Assembly: GCA_964397425.1 (NCBI GenBank)
Contig: CAYNID010000002.1
Location: 1 to 64,000, forward strand
Reading direction: 5' to 3'
Length of the DNA: 64,000 nucleotides
From: Hallerella sp964397425
GTDB lineage: Bacteria; Fibrobacterota; Fibrobacteria; Fibrobacterales; Fibrobacteraceae
Shown piece after piece: positions 1-7,851 of the stretch (position 1 is the first letter of the stretch; every line of letters begins with the position of its first letter). The notes beneath the pieces are model-generated. The model had not been told where the DNA came from, did no database searches, and saw nothing but the letters and a program-made list of their open reading frames with translations. Made by a program: the position numbers and the translations under genes.

Positions 1-9
1 CCCACACCG

Positions 10-335
10 CAGAAAAGGCTCTCCGTCAAAGCCCCATTAAAAAGAGTTTCCCGTCTACAGCTCACAATTCCGCATTCCGAATTCCGCATTCCGAATTATA
101 CAGCCCAATTTCTCATTCCACACATCGCCCAGCAACAGAAAAGGCTCTCCGTGCAAACCCCACCCAAGAAAGTTTCCTGTTCGCGACTCCAATTCCGCAT
201 TCCGAATTACGCATTCCGAATTATACAGCCCAATTCCTCATTTCTAATTCCTAATTTCTCATTTCTTGCCCCCACCCAAGAAGAGTTTTCACGCCGCCGC
301 TCACAATTCCTCATTTCTAATTCCTAATTATACAT
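10..335 (-). repeat. Cluster A of about 90-bp dispersed repeats (three copies)
   Basis: This stretch holds no convincing gene. Three related units lie at about 10-101, 135-226 and 271-334. On the + strand the first two run from CAGAAAAGGCTCTCCGT through a C-rich middle to AATTCCGCATTCCGAATT steps and ATTATAC; the third is a shorter, more diverged unit. The unit at 135-226 is nearly the reverse complement of the unit at 50243-50334, so the family is dispersed. Short filler such as 'ATTTCTAATTCCTAATT' lies between units. All three read in the same direction as the gene that starts at 394. The strand is given relative to cluster B. Confidence 0.8.
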
Positions 336-379
336 CACGAATCCTCTTTGCGCTTTGAAAATGTCCGCAGCGGATTTTT

Positions 380-386
380 TAAATTG
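380..386 (+). promoter_or_regulatory. Candidate -7-like element TAAATTG before the Omp85-like gene
   Basis: TAAATTG ends 7 nt before the ATG at 394 and fits the TAnn(T)TTG element seen upstream of several genes here. No clear Shine-Dalgarno lies between it and the start, so a very short or absent leader is possible. This is motif inference only. Confidence 0.3.
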
Positions 387-393
387 AATCCAG

Positions 394-1830
394 ATGAAAC
401 TTCGCGTCGCCATGATTCTTTTTTTGGCCGCCCTTCCGGTTTTTGCAGAAGGGGATGCGCCTGCTGTTGACAAAGAATCGGGCGATGGGGAAATGTCCTT
501 TACGGATTATCTGATTTGGCCGTTCTCCCATGTGGTGCAGCCTGTTTTGAATGCGCTCGTCTTCCCATTTTCTGCGCCGCTTCATTACGCCGTCGAAAAT
601 CAGGTGATAGACAAGGGCATTGACATGGTGACATTTGGTCCGAAGCGGAACATATTCATTTATCCGACGTTCAATTTGAAGCCCGGATCGCGGACTCAGG
701 TTGGCGTAGATTATCGTCACCGCAACATGATTTTTCAAAAGGATTATTTTGTCGCTAGCGCTGCGCTTTTTGTCAACAGCGATGTGAAATTTTCCACGCG
801 GTATTCGAAACGCAACGTGCTGGGTTCGGACTTTGTCGTTGGAGGACGGTTCGATTTCGTCATGGACAGGGACGCCGGGTTTACGGTTCCGCGGTCGCTC
901 ACGCTGGACGATTCGGATGAACCATTTTCGCTTACGGATTCTTCTTATTCTTTTCAATTGCGCGCAGGGCATCAGGTCCCATTTGTTCCCAATTTGAATT
1001 TTCAAGTGGAGTCGGCTTTTGAACAGCGCCGCTACAATTATCCCGACATCGAAGATACCGTGTTGACGAACCATCCTCTGTTCAATCCCCATGACCGCGG
1101 CATGTACCAGGATTACAAACAAATTCCGCTTCGGCTGTCGCTGACTTACGACAATACAGACGCGCCTTTCGCGCCCACGCGCGGTTCCCGGATTTCTGCC
1201 GCTTGGAGTTATGTGAACGTTTTGGATTATACGGGGGAAAATACGATTGCAAAGTCGAATGATTTCGACCATGATTTTCAAACGCTCGACATTGTCGCGC
1301 AGCATTATTTTTATTTGGGGAAGGATTCTACCCAATACGGACTTTCTGCGAAAGAAGCCCGGGAATTCCGCAAATTTTACACGGACTTTTCGTGGGATGA
1401 AACGCTTCGCTTGTGGCGACCGGAGAACATTCGCAACACGTTGCTGAACAGGCGCGTTCTCGCCGTTCAATTCCGGCTCCGTCAGATGTGGGAAGAAGAA
1501 ATTGGCGGCGCACCGTTCCGGGCGTTTCCAACGGCAGGGGGAACTTTTCCGCTTCGGGGATACACGCGGCGGTACACGGATTATGCGGTCAAGGGAATTT
1601 CTGTCGAATACCGCTGGCCGATAGACCGTCTGGTCGATGGCGTCATTTTCAATGAATATGTGATGTACGGCAGAACCTGGCGAACCCTGGATACGGATAA
1701 GCTTTTAAACTCGTGGGGCTTTGGTGTGCGCGTCCGCAAACCGGATATGTATCTCTTCCGCGTTCAGGTCGGCTTTCACGGATTGGACGGCTTTTCGCTC
1801 ATCTGTACAATCGCCCCGGAATTTCAGTGA
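394..1830 (+). CDS. Omp85/BamA-superfamily outer-membrane barrel protein
   Basis: The 478-residue product has a signal peptide (residues 1 to about 18, ending VFAEG) and then alternating polar/aromatic strands typical of an outer-membrane beta barrel. Near residue 385 lies FPLRGY, resembling the conserved (V/F)RGY/F loop motif of the Omp85 superfamily. No obvious POTRA repeats are visible, so this looks like a barrel-only surface-antigen-type member and not BamA itself. It is probably involved in insertion or passage of proteins or lipids at the outer membrane, but the substrate cannot be told. It is transcribed alone, with a repeat cluster directly upstream and a likely terminator at 1873-1893. 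Confidence 0.65.
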   Translation: MKLRVAMILFLAALPVFAEGDAPAVDKESGDGEMSFTDYLIWPFSHVVQPVLNALVFPFSAPLHYAVENQVIDKGIDMVTFGPKRNIFIYPTFNLKPGSRTQVGVDYRHRNMIFQKDYFVASAALFVNSDVKFSTRYSKRNVLGSDFVVGGRFDFVMDRDAGFTVPRSLTLDDSDEPFSLTDSSYSFQLRAGHQVPFVPNLNFQVESAFEQRRYNYPDIEDTVLTNHPLFNPHDRGMYQDYKQIPLRLSLTYDNTDAPFAPTRGSRISAAWSYVNVLDYTGENTIAKSNDFDHDFQTLDIVAQHYFYLGKDSTQYGLSAKEAREFRKFYTDFSWDETLRLWRPENIRNTLLNRRVLAVQFRLRQMWEEEIGGAPFRAFPTAGGTFPLRGYTRRYTDYAVKGISVEYRWPIDRLVDGVIFNEYVMYGRTWRTLDTDKLLNSWGFGVRVRKPDMYLFRVQVGFHGLDGFSLICTIAPEFQ

Positions 1831-1872
1831 TGCCGTCCTTTGCGAAATCGGAAACGGCAAAAAACTTTATTC

Positions 1873-1893
1873 CGCCGAAATGACGGCGTTTTT
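1873..1893 (+). terminator. Short hairpin plus T-run after the Omp85-like gene
   Basis: CGCCG at 1873-1877 pairs with CGGCG at 1884-1888 around a 6-nt loop, followed by five T. It separates the Omp85-like gene from mdh. The stem is only 5 bp, so confidence is modest. Confidence 0.45.
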
Positions 1894-1908
1894 CGGGATA
1901 AAATTTTC

Positions 1909-1916
1909 TATCATTG
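1909..1916 (+). promoter_or_regulatory. Candidate -7-like element TATCATTG before mdh
   Basis: TATCATTG lies 35 nt before the mdh start and after the putative terminator of the previous gene. It resembles the TACGATTG upstream of folA. No convincing -35 hexamer was recognised. Confidence 0.25.
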
Positions 1917-1951
1917 AATTCACATTTTGTCCTAAAAAGGAAGGTCTATTT

Positions 1952-2893
1952 ATGGCTAGAAAGAAAATCGCGCTCGTTGGCGCTGGTCAAATTGGCGGAA
2001 CAATGGCTCTTGTCGCTGCCCAGAAGAATCTCGGCGATGTCGTCCTCATCGACATTCCGCAGACTCAGGGAATGCCGAAAGGCAAGGCTCTCGATATCAT
2101 GGAAGGTCGTTCTGTGATCAATTCTTCTGTTGATTTGCAGGGTTCCACCGATTATGCGGCGCTCAAGGGTGCGGACGTCGTCATCGTTACCGCCGGATTC
2201 CCGCGTATGCCGGGCATGAGCCGCGATGACCTTCTCGAAAAGAATTGCGGTGTCATCAAGACGGTTGCCGAAGCCATCAAGACAAACGCTCCGGATGCTT
2301 TCGTCATTGTGATTACGAACCCGCTCGACGCCATGGTTTACAATATGCAAAAGCAGTCCGGCTTGCCGGCAAACAAGGTCATTGGCATGGCGGGCGTTCT
2401 CGATTCTGCCCGTCTCGCATGCTTTGTCGCAGATGAACTCGGCGTTTCCGTTGAAGACGTGAAGGCGCTCGTTCTCGGCGGTCACGGCGATACCATGGTC
2501 AGCATTTACGAAAGCGTTTCTGTCGGCGGCATTCCGCTTCCGCAGCTCATGAGCAAGGAAAAGTTTGCTGAACTCGCCAAGCGTACTGCGGGTGCCGGTG
2601 GTGAAATCGTGAACCTCCTCGGACGCGGCTCCGCGTTCTACAGCCCGGCGACTTCCGCCATCCACATGGCCGAAGCTTATCTCCTCGACAAGAAGAACGT
2701 CTTCTCTTGTGCGGCGAAGCTCAACGGCGAATACGGCGTGACCGGACTTTATTGCGGCGTGCCTGTTGTCGTCGGTGCGAACGGTGTCGAAAAAATTCTC
2801 GAAGTCAAGCTCTCCGCTGAAGAAAAGGCTGCGTTTGACAAGTCTGTCGATGCTTGCAAGAAGAATGCGGATTGGGTTGACGCTCACACCTGA
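1952..2893 (+). CDS. mdh: Malate dehydrogenase (LDH-like class)
   Basis: This is NAD-dependent malate dehydrogenase of 313 residues, interconverting malate and oxaloacetate in the cytoplasm. The N-terminal Rossmann motif is GAGQIGG (residues 10-16). The substrate loop reads RMPGMSRDDL; Arg where lactate dehydrogenases have Gln indicates malate specificity. NPLDAMVY and the catalytic GGHGDTMV follow. The reading frame is open further upstream, but the ATG at 1952, preceded by AAGGAAGG about 9 nt away, gives the normal family length. It is a single gene with a strong terminator at 2912-2945. In a succinate-forming fermenter it would feed the reductive branch of the TCA cycle; that role is inferred. 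Confidence 0.96.
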   Translation: MARKKIALVGAGQIGGTMALVAAQKNLGDVVLIDIPQTQGMPKGKALDIMEGRSVINSSVDLQGSTDYAALKGADVVIVTAGFPRMPGMSRDDLLEKNCGVIKTVAEAIKTNAPDAFVIVITNPLDAMVYNMQKQSGLPANKVIGMAGVLDSARLACFVADELGVSVEDVKALVLGGHGDTMVSIYESVSVGGIPLPQLMSKEKFAELAKRTAGAGGEIVNLLGRGSAFYSPATSAIHMAEAYLLDKKNVFSCAAKLNGEYGVTGLYCGVPVVVGANGVEKILEVKLSAEEKAAFDKSVDACKKNADWVDAHT

Positions 2894-2911
2894 TTGATTG
2901 CAGTTTGAAAG

Positions 2912-2945
2912 AGAAGCCGCCCCAAAGGGGCGGCTTCTTCTGTTT
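2912..2945 (+). terminator. Strong intrinsic terminator after mdh
   Basis: GAAGCCGCCCC (2913-2923) and GGGGCGGCTTC (2927-2937) form an 11-bp GC-rich stem with an AAA loop, followed by TTCTGTTTTATTTT. It lies between the convergent mdh and fabZ genes. Confidence 0.92.
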
Positions 2946-2981
2946 TATTTTCAACGTGTTGAACGCCTGTTTACGGCAACG

Positions 2982-3461
2982 TCAAATCATTGTCGCGCTG
3001 AAAGTCGCTTCGCAAACGGCAACGTCTCCGCAGCGGATTTCGCCGGAGAAGAAGAGGATTCCGCGGCGCATCTTATCTAAAGTTACGGTCACTTCGAGTG
3101 AGTCGCCTGGGCGGACCGGTCGGCGAAAACGGCAAGCGTCGACGCCCATAAAGGCGGGGCGTTTTCCGGCACATTCCGATTCGTAACGGAGGCCGGCGAG
3201 AATCGCTCCGGCTTGTGCCATCGTTTCGATTTGAATGACTCCGGGCATGACCGGTTCTCCGGGAAAGTGTCCCTGGAAAAACGGTTCGTTGAATGAAACG
3301 TTTTTGTGGGCGACAATCTTTGGAATCTCGGCGGAAAGATCTAACGACAGGACTTCGTCGATGAATAGGAAGGGGTAGCGGTGCGGCAAGATTTGAAGGA
3401 TTGCCGCATAATCGTAAAGTACACCGGGCTTAGTTGATTTGGGAAGAGTATCGGAAAGCAT
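2982..3461 (-). CDS. fabZ: 3-hydroxyacyl-ACP dehydratase FabZ
   Basis: This 159-residue hot-dog-fold dehydratase carries out the third step of the fatty-acid elongation cycle. It has HRYPFLFID near residues 27-35 and FFQGHFPGEPVMPG, with the probable catalytic His65 and Glu79 (IETMAQ). The ATG at 3461 lies inside the 3' end of lpxC (32-nt overlap), so the two are probably translationally coupled. In Bacteroidetes the two functions are often a single LpxC-FabZ protein; here they remain separate but overlapping, which fits a shared need for 3-hydroxyacyl chains in lipid A and phospholipid. Confidence 0.95.
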   Translation of the reverse strand: MLSDTLPKSTKPGVLYDYAAILQILPHRYPFLFIDEVLSLDLSAEIPKIVAHKNVSFNEPFFQGHFPGEPVMPGVIQIETMAQAGAILAGLRYESECAGKRPAFMGVDACRFRRPVRPGDSLEVTVTLDKMRRGILFFSGEIRCGDVAVCEATFSATMI

Positions 3462-4287
3462 CGTTCAGCAACCTCTCTGACAATTTGCGGTGGGCTACAT
3501 GCCCGCCGTTGTGGATTCGAATTCTCAATTTAGGTAAAATGGGAGCGGGCAAGGACAAGTCTCCGATTAAATCGAGAATTTTGTGCTTGACCGGTTCGCT
3601 TTGCATCCGGAAATTTCCTCCGAGAAGAATCTGGGCGCGGTCGCCCAGCTCGCTCAGGAGCATTCCGCAAGTTTCATCGGCGGCGGCAAGGAAGCCGCTT
3701 TCTTTGGCCAGTTTCACGTCGCTTTCAAAAATGAATGTTCTGGCGGGGAAGAGGCTGACCAGGTCGGCGGCTTCGTAAATGCTCGCGTAGGCGTCGTCGT
3801 GGAATGTTCCGTGGGAAATGGAATATTCGATTTCCAATGTTTCGGCGGGGCAGACTTCCATAAATCCATACCCCCAGTCGAACCGTTCGTAGAGAGTCGA
3901 CGGGTAAAATTGGAGTTCTTGTGGAATGCCGGCGAGTTTCCGGATGGTTTCGTACCACGGATAAGCGCTGCCGTCGAAGAGGGGCAATTCTTTTGAAAGG
4001 GCGTGGATTTCAAAATGGAATTGCGGATACAGCAACAAAACGGGCGCGAGATGCTCAACTGTGGAAATGGAGGCGTTCGCGTGGAGCTTTAGTCCTGTGG
4101 AGCGGTTGGAAAAAAATTCCAACTTTTGAAAAATCTCCGGTTGGAGAGAATCCCAAAGGCGTTCCCCGGATTTTGCGAACCATTCTACAAGAGCGGGACC
4201 TTCGCGATCACACAGGAGCCGTGCGCCAGCCAATTCTTCTGACAGCGACTTGCCGTGGACTTCCGTTTCAAATCGAGTTTTTTTCAT
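3430..4287 (-). CDS. lpxC: UDP-3-O-acyl-N-acetylglucosamine deacetylase LpxC
   Basis: This zinc deacetylase is the committed step of lipid A synthesis, so the organism should make LPS. With the ATG at 4287 it is 285 residues and key positions fall close to E. coli numbering: Glu78-His79 in STVEH, His235 and Asp239 in KHKILD, and His263 in GGHVAH. LPLFDGSA and ARTFIFE are also present. A GTG ten codons upstream (4317) is possible but would overlap the Nudix gene by 50 nt; neither start has a clear Shine-Dalgarno. Overall identity to proteobacterial LpxC looks low, but every catalytic and zinc-binding residue is kept. Confidence 0.93.
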   Translation of the reverse strand: MKKTRFETEVHGKSLSEELAGARLLCDREGPALVEWFAKSGERLWDSLQPEIFQKLEFFSNRSTGLKLHANASISTVEHLAPVLLLYPQFHFEIHALSKELPLFDGSAYPWYETIRKLAGIPQELQFYPSTLYERFDWGYGFMEVCPAETLEIEYSISHGTFHDDAYASIYEAADLVSLFPARTFIFESDVKLAKESGFLAAADETCGMLLSELGDRAQILLGGNFRMQSEPVKHKILDLIGDLSLPAPILPKLRIRIHNGGHVAHRKLSERLLNDAFRYSSQIN

Positions 4288-4849
4288 GGAGACCGAATTT
4301 TTCAAGGAAGGGTTCACCGTAAAGGAAAAAGGCGGCTATCTGATGGGGATGGAACATTTCCCCGGAACGCATTTTTTGCAAAACGGAAGCGGTCGAATAG
4401 AGGCGCGTTTCAATGTCTTCGCCGGGATCAAAACGCGTACTTCCCTGGGGAGAAACGCCTTTGGCGCGGACAACGAAAAATCGGCCGCGGTGTCTGTCCG
4501 GGTTTATGGGCATTTCGGCGAGGCATTCAAAAGTTCCGCCGCCGTAAGCGCATTCTTCTTGCAATTCACGTCGGGCGGCTTCGATTGGAGATTCTTTCGC
4601 GTCGATGATTCCTGCGGGGAATTCCAGGGAAACTTTTTTGACACCGTGGCGGTATTGGCTTTCCAAAATCCATTCGCCGTTAGCGGTGCTTGCCAAAATC
4701 AAGACCCAGTCCGGTTGCCACAGCGTATAAAAATCCGAGATGACGGTTCCGCTTGGTAATTCGCAACGTTCCTTTTCGACTTTCAAATAGGACGTGTCGA
4801 GAATCGGCTCTGCCGAAAGGGTTTTCCAAGGAGTCAAGTTTTTGGGCAT
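4268..4849 (-). CDS. Nudix hydrolase, ADP-ribose pyrophosphatase-like
   Basis: The 193-residue protein carries a Nudix box at about residues 78-100: GIIDAKE, then RREL and QEE, matching Gx5Ex7REUxEExGU except that the final Gly is Ala. The preceding QYRHGVKKVSLEFPAG is typical of the ADP-ribose/sugar-nucleotide pyrophosphatase branch, so the likely reaction is hydrolysis of a nucleoside diphosphate linked to another group. It overlaps the lpxC start by 20 nt and lies 1 nt after the lipoprotein gene stop, so it belongs to one minus-strand operon. The true substrate cannot be read from sequence. Confidence 0.85.
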   Translation of the reverse strand: MPKNLTPWKTLSAEPILDTSYLKVEKERCELPSGTVISDFYTLWQPDWVLILASTANGEWILESQYRHGVKKVSLEFPAGIIDAKESPIEAARRELQEECAYGGGTFECLAEMPINPDRHRGRFFVVRAKGVSPQGSTRFDPGEDIETRLYSTASVLQKMRSGEMFHPHQIAAFFLYGEPFLEKFGLHEKNSI

Positions 4850-4850
4850 T

Positions 4851-5582
4851 TTAAAAAGTGGAATAAGGGTCTAAGAGGGTGTCATCGTAAGAAATATTCG
4901 TGTAGGTATAATGGAACTCTTTTTCGAGCAAATACAGGGCAAGCTCTTTGGTCGTCCAATCCTTTTTCACGCCGATGCTTTCAAGTCCTTTGGTAATCAG
5001 CGGGAGAGTCGCTTTTAAATCCAGCTTCCAACTGGAATCGTCCCATTCGAAAAGGATGACGGGGACTTTAGGACTGGAAGCCAGTCCAACGCTGCCGCGG
5101 TCCTTTTTGATTTCGAAGGGACCCAAGTCGAGGTTCTTCGTCCTTTGGATAAGGCCTTTTTTTCCGACGAGCAGGGAGAGCATCCGGTAGTCTTCGTTCA
5201 TGTTCGGATCCCAGGCGCGTTCGCGGTCAAAAATGCGGTAGACGAGAACGGAGAGCATTTCGCCGAGGGGCAAGGCTTCTACTTGTTCGGCGGGCATTTC
5301 TAGGGCGTAGCGTTGCAACGTGTCCATCCAGTAATACGAAGAGTCCGTGATATAGCCTATAAAAGATTCCGGCGGCGCGTTGTCGCGGACTTTTTGTTGT
5401 ATTTCCGCATAAGTCTGCTCCAGTTTCAGGAGTTTTTCTTCGTTTGTCTGCGCATAGGTGACCGCGTCCGAAGTTTCTTTTGCCGTGTGGCCGGCGCAGG
5501 CGAAAAGGGCGAAAAGAATGGTGGCGCACAGCAAAAGGGTTATCGATTTGACGGGGGAAGATGTATTTTTTTGACGATGCAT
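4851..5582 (-). CDS. Putative lipoprotein of unknown function
   Basis: The 243-residue product begins with a basic n-region, a hydrophobic stretch and a lipobox ending LFAC (Cys at about residue 28), so it is probably anchored in a membrane by lipidation. The mature part is soluble, with a short helical segment (KLLKLEQTYAEIQQK) and no motif I recognise. The ATG at 5582 was chosen over upstream starts because it places the signal peptide at the N-terminus. That ATG shares the palindrome ATGCAT with the divergent gene at 5577. It heads the lipoprotein-Nudix-lpxC-fabZ set, but a role in the envelope is only suggested by position. Confidence 0.7.
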   Translation of the reverse strand: MHRQKNTSSPVKSITLLLCATILFALFACAGHTAKETSDAVTYAQTNEEKLLKLEQTYAEIQQKVRDNAPPESFIGYITDSSYYWMDTLQRYALEMPAEQVEALPLGEMLSVLVYRIFDRERAWDPNMNEDYRMLSLLVGKKGLIQRTKNLDLGPFEIKKDRGSVGLASSPKVPVILFEWDDSSWKLDLKATLPLITKGLESIGVKKDWTTKELALYLLEKEFHYTYTNISYDDTLLDPYSTF

Positions 5583-6062
5583 CGCGATTCCTATTTGAAA
5601 ATGCCTTTGAACGAACTTCTCCGTGCCTGTAAGGTTTCGGGTTTTCAAGGAAGTGGTCCTGGTGGGCAATTCCGCAACAAGACGAATTCCGGGGTCGATC
5701 TTCGGCTGTCAGAATTTAATTTAGCAATCAAATCGTGTGAAAGCCGCAGCGCCAGTGAAAATAAAGTCCATGCGCTTCATCGGATGCGGCTGTCTATAGC
5801 GCTCCATGTGCGGGAATCCCCCAAAACGGGGCCGCTGCGTTTTCCGGGGAGCATGGGACACATTCAGCCGTCAAACGAAGCTTATCCGCAGTTTATCGCG
5901 GACGTTTTGGATATCGTTTTTGCAAACGGAGGAGACACTCGGGAAGCGGCTCGCGCTTTTGGACTTTCCAACAGCGCACTGGGAAAAATTTTGCGGGCGA
6001 ATAAAGCGGTTTACGCCGCATTTTCGGAAATGCGCAAATCGCTCCAGGCGAAGGCGTTGTAA
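5577..6062 (+). CDS. RF-1-domain (GGQ) release-factor-like protein
   Basis: The 161-residue protein contains the peptidyl-hydrolase signature GSGPGGQ (about residues 22-28), followed by a basic stretch (RNKTNSGVDLRL), so it consists of the catalytic domain of class-I release factors without the codon-recognition domain. Such proteins (compare ArfB/YaeJ, PrfH) free stalled peptidyl-tRNA. The C-terminal half (ARAFGLSNSALGKILRANK) looks like a small helical domain and differs from the basic tail of ArfB. The ATG at 5577 overlaps the divergent lipoprotein start; an alternative ATG at 5601 gives a product starting MPLNELL. Neither has a clear ribosome-binding site. Confidence 0.8.
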   Translation: MHRDSYLKMPLNELLRACKVSGFQGSGPGGQFRNKTNSGVDLRLSEFNLAIKSCESRSASENKVHALHRMRLSIALHVRESPKTGPLRFPGSMGHIQPSNEAYPQFIADVLDIVFANGGDTREAARAFGLSNSALGKILRANKAVYAAFSEMRKSLQAKAL

Positions 6063-6148
6063 AAATTTTCGGAAGGATTTAAAGTGGAGAAAATTTTTGA
6101 AAAGGTTTGGAATTGGGCATGGTGCCGGTGATGTGAAATTCAAAATTC

Positions 6149-6155
6149 TAAATTG
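6149..6155 (+). promoter_or_regulatory. Candidate -7-like element TAAATTG before rsgA
   Basis: TAAATTG ends 6 nt before the ATG at 6162, in the gap after the release-factor-like gene. This is the same spacing class as uvrA, trpS and folA. The short spacing would imply a near-leaderless transcript if it acts as a -7/-10 box. Confidence 0.3.
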
Positions 6156-6161
6156 CAAGCG

Positions 6162-7280
6162 ATGAACGAAAAATTGGACAACGACGATTTTGAAAATGAA
6201 CGCTCCGGACGGGTTTTCAGGCGGGACGCGCGTGCAAGGCGTGTGAATACCATGGAAATGTGGAAACGCGGAACGTTGGATGAACGTCCCATCCGCGAAC
6301 GTTGGAGCAGGGAATTCAAAAAGCCCAAAGTGAAAAAATTGAAAAATCCGGCGGAAAATTTTGCCGAAGGAGATTCTGCCCAAGCGACTGTTTTAGAAGT
6401 TCATCGCCGGACGTGTGTCGTTCGACTGGATTCCGGAGAATGCGTCAATGCGACGTACCGCGCCGCCATGGTTTGCGAATTGGGCGAGTTTCCCGTTGTC
6501 GGAGACCGTGTCGTTGTCGCCCTGGTGAAGGATGCGGTCAAATCCGCGCCTTATTCTTTGTTGAAAGTGTTGCCGCGGAAATCATCCTTGGTCAGGCCCG
6601 GTCCCAAGGACAAATCCCGCAGGGAACTGGTTTTGGCGGCAAACATTGATCAGGTTGTCATCGTTTCAAGCGTTGCAGAACCGCCGTTCAATTATGGATT
6701 CGCCGACAGATTTTTGCTCGCGGCGGAGCTTTGCCATTTGCCGCTGGTGATGGTTTTGAACAAAACGGATCTGGTGGAAAAAATTCCGTCGGATGTACAA
6801 GATTTTATTTCTCTGGTGGACAGGCTTGTCTGTGTCAGTTGCAAATCAGGAGAAGGTTTGGACGATTTGCGTCAAGTCCTTGCCGGAAAATGTTCCGTGC
6901 TTTCGGGAAAGAGCGGTGTCGGCAAATCGAGCCTTGTCAACGCCTTGGTGCCCGGAGCCCAGCTGAACGTGGGAAACGTTCGCGAGTTGGATGGCAAAGG
7001 AAGGCACACGACGACTTCTTCAAGTCTTTTCGACTTGCCGTTTGGCGGAAAGATAATCGATACGCCGGGGATTCGGGAATTGGGTGTCACCGAAATGGAC
7101 GCGCATGAGCTCGCCCGTTCCTTTCCGGGATTTTTTCCGGGAGAACTTTTCACTTGCAAATACAATGATTGCCTGCATCAGGGAGAGCCGGGTTGCGACG
7201 TGATTGCCCGTGTGGAATCGGGCGAAATTCCGCGGGCCCGTTACCGGAGTTATTTGAGAATATTGGATTCCGGCGAATGA
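6162..7280 (+). CDS. rsgA: Ribosome small-subunit biogenesis GTPase RsgA
   Basis: This circularly permuted GTPase matures the 30S subunit. The order seen is an OB-like domain (about 70-150), G4 NKTD, G1 GKSGVGKSS (about residue 247), G3 DTPG and a C-terminal zinc site CKYNDC-x-H-x5-C. At 372 residues it is longer than usual because of a basic N-terminal extension of about 65 residues (RVFRRDARARRVN and KKPKVKKLKN), probably rRNA-contacting. The ATG at 6162 is preferred; a TTG at 6153 would add three residues. It converges on the rluE-like gene. Confidence 0.93.
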   Translation: MNEKLDNDDFENERSGRVFRRDARARRVNTMEMWKRGTLDERPIRERWSREFKKPKVKKLKNPAENFAEGDSAQATVLEVHRRTCVVRLDSGECVNATYRAAMVCELGEFPVVGDRVVVALVKDAVKSAPYSLLKVLPRKSSLVRPGPKDKSRRELVLAANIDQVVIVSSVAEPPFNYGFADRFLLAAELCHLPLVMVLNKTDLVEKIPSDVQDFISLVDRLVCVSCKSGEGLDDLRQVLAGKCSVLSGKSGVGKSSLVNALVPGAQLNVGNVRELDGKGRHTTTSSSLFDLPFGGKIIDTPGIRELGVTEMDAHELARSFPGFFPGELFTCKYNDCLHQGEPGCDVIARVESGEIPRARYRSYLRILDSGE

Positions 7281-7299
7281 ATGCGTTTCAAGTGGAATT

Positions 7300-7851
7300 T
7301 TAACGGAAAATGTTTTCAGAAATTTCGCGCCAATTTCCCGGCTGCAAAGAATCCAATTTGATATTTCCGATTTGAATTCGGATGAGTCTCAGCGTGGGAT
7401 GTCCAATCGCCGCCGTCATGTGGCGAACCTGGCGGTTCTTGCCTTCGGTCAAGGTGATTTTCAACCAGGATGTGGGAATGTTTGCCCGGTGGCGGATGGG
7501 CGGATGGCGTTCCCAAAGGCCTTCCGGTTCGTTGACGATTTCTGCGAGGCATTTTCGCGTTCGGTATCCTTGGATGAAAAGCCCGGATGAAAGCCTCTTC
7601 AAATCCTCAGCGGAGGGAATTCCTTCGACTTGGGCTAAATAAGTCCGCGGGTGTGCTTTTTCCGGATCCAGGAGCTTGCGGATGAGTCGTCCATTGTCAG
7701 TGAGCAAGAGAGCGCCTTCGCTGTCGTGGTCGAGTCTTCCTGCCGCATAAACTCCGCGGGGAAATCCGAATTGATTTAATGCGGGGTGGTTTCCTTCGGG
7801 GGTGAACTGGCTCAAAACGCCGTAAGGCTTGTTGAAGAGAATGACCGTCAT
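7300..7851 (-). CDS. rluE: 23S rRNA pseudouridine synthase, RsuA/RluE family
   Basis: This 183-residue single-domain pseudouridine synthase has the catalytic motif GRLDHDSEGALLLT (Asp about residue 42) and the downstream KNRQVRHMTAAIGHPTLRL. It lacks the N-terminal S4 domain of RsuA and RluB, and this short form matches RluE, which modifies U2457 of 23S rRNA in E. coli; the exact target here is inferred. Its ATG shares one nucleotide with the TAA of the thioesterase gene (TAATG at 7849-7853), so translation is probably coupled. Confidence 0.88.
   Translation of the reverse strand: MTVILFNKPYGVLSQFTPEGNHPALNQFGFPRGVYAAGRLDHDSEGALLLTDNGRLIRKLLDPEKAHPRTYLAQVEGIPSAEDLKRLSSGLFIQGYRTRKCLAEIVNEPEGLWERHPPIRHRANIPTSWLKITLTEGKNRQVRHMTAAIGHPTLRLIRIQIGNIKLDSLQPGNWREISENIFR

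Noticed and set aside
1..360. CRISPR array at the left edge
   Set aside because: Units are about 90 bp, imperfect, without regular spacers, and a related cluster lies 50 kb away in inverted orientation; no cas genes are present.
379..1470. 363-codon minus-strand open frame over the Omp85-like gene
   Set aside because: It is antisense to a gene with a signal peptide and barrel features; its own product is rich in Arg/Ile with no domain pattern.
1721..1951. N-terminal extension of malate dehydrogenase (frame open from 1721)
   Set aside because: The extension overlaps the Omp85-like gene in another frame and the ATG at 1952 has a good ribosome-binding site and normal length.
1946..2887. 313-codon minus-strand frame opposite mdh
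   Set aside because: Exact antisense shadow of malate dehydrogenase caused by codon bias; no recognisable motifs.
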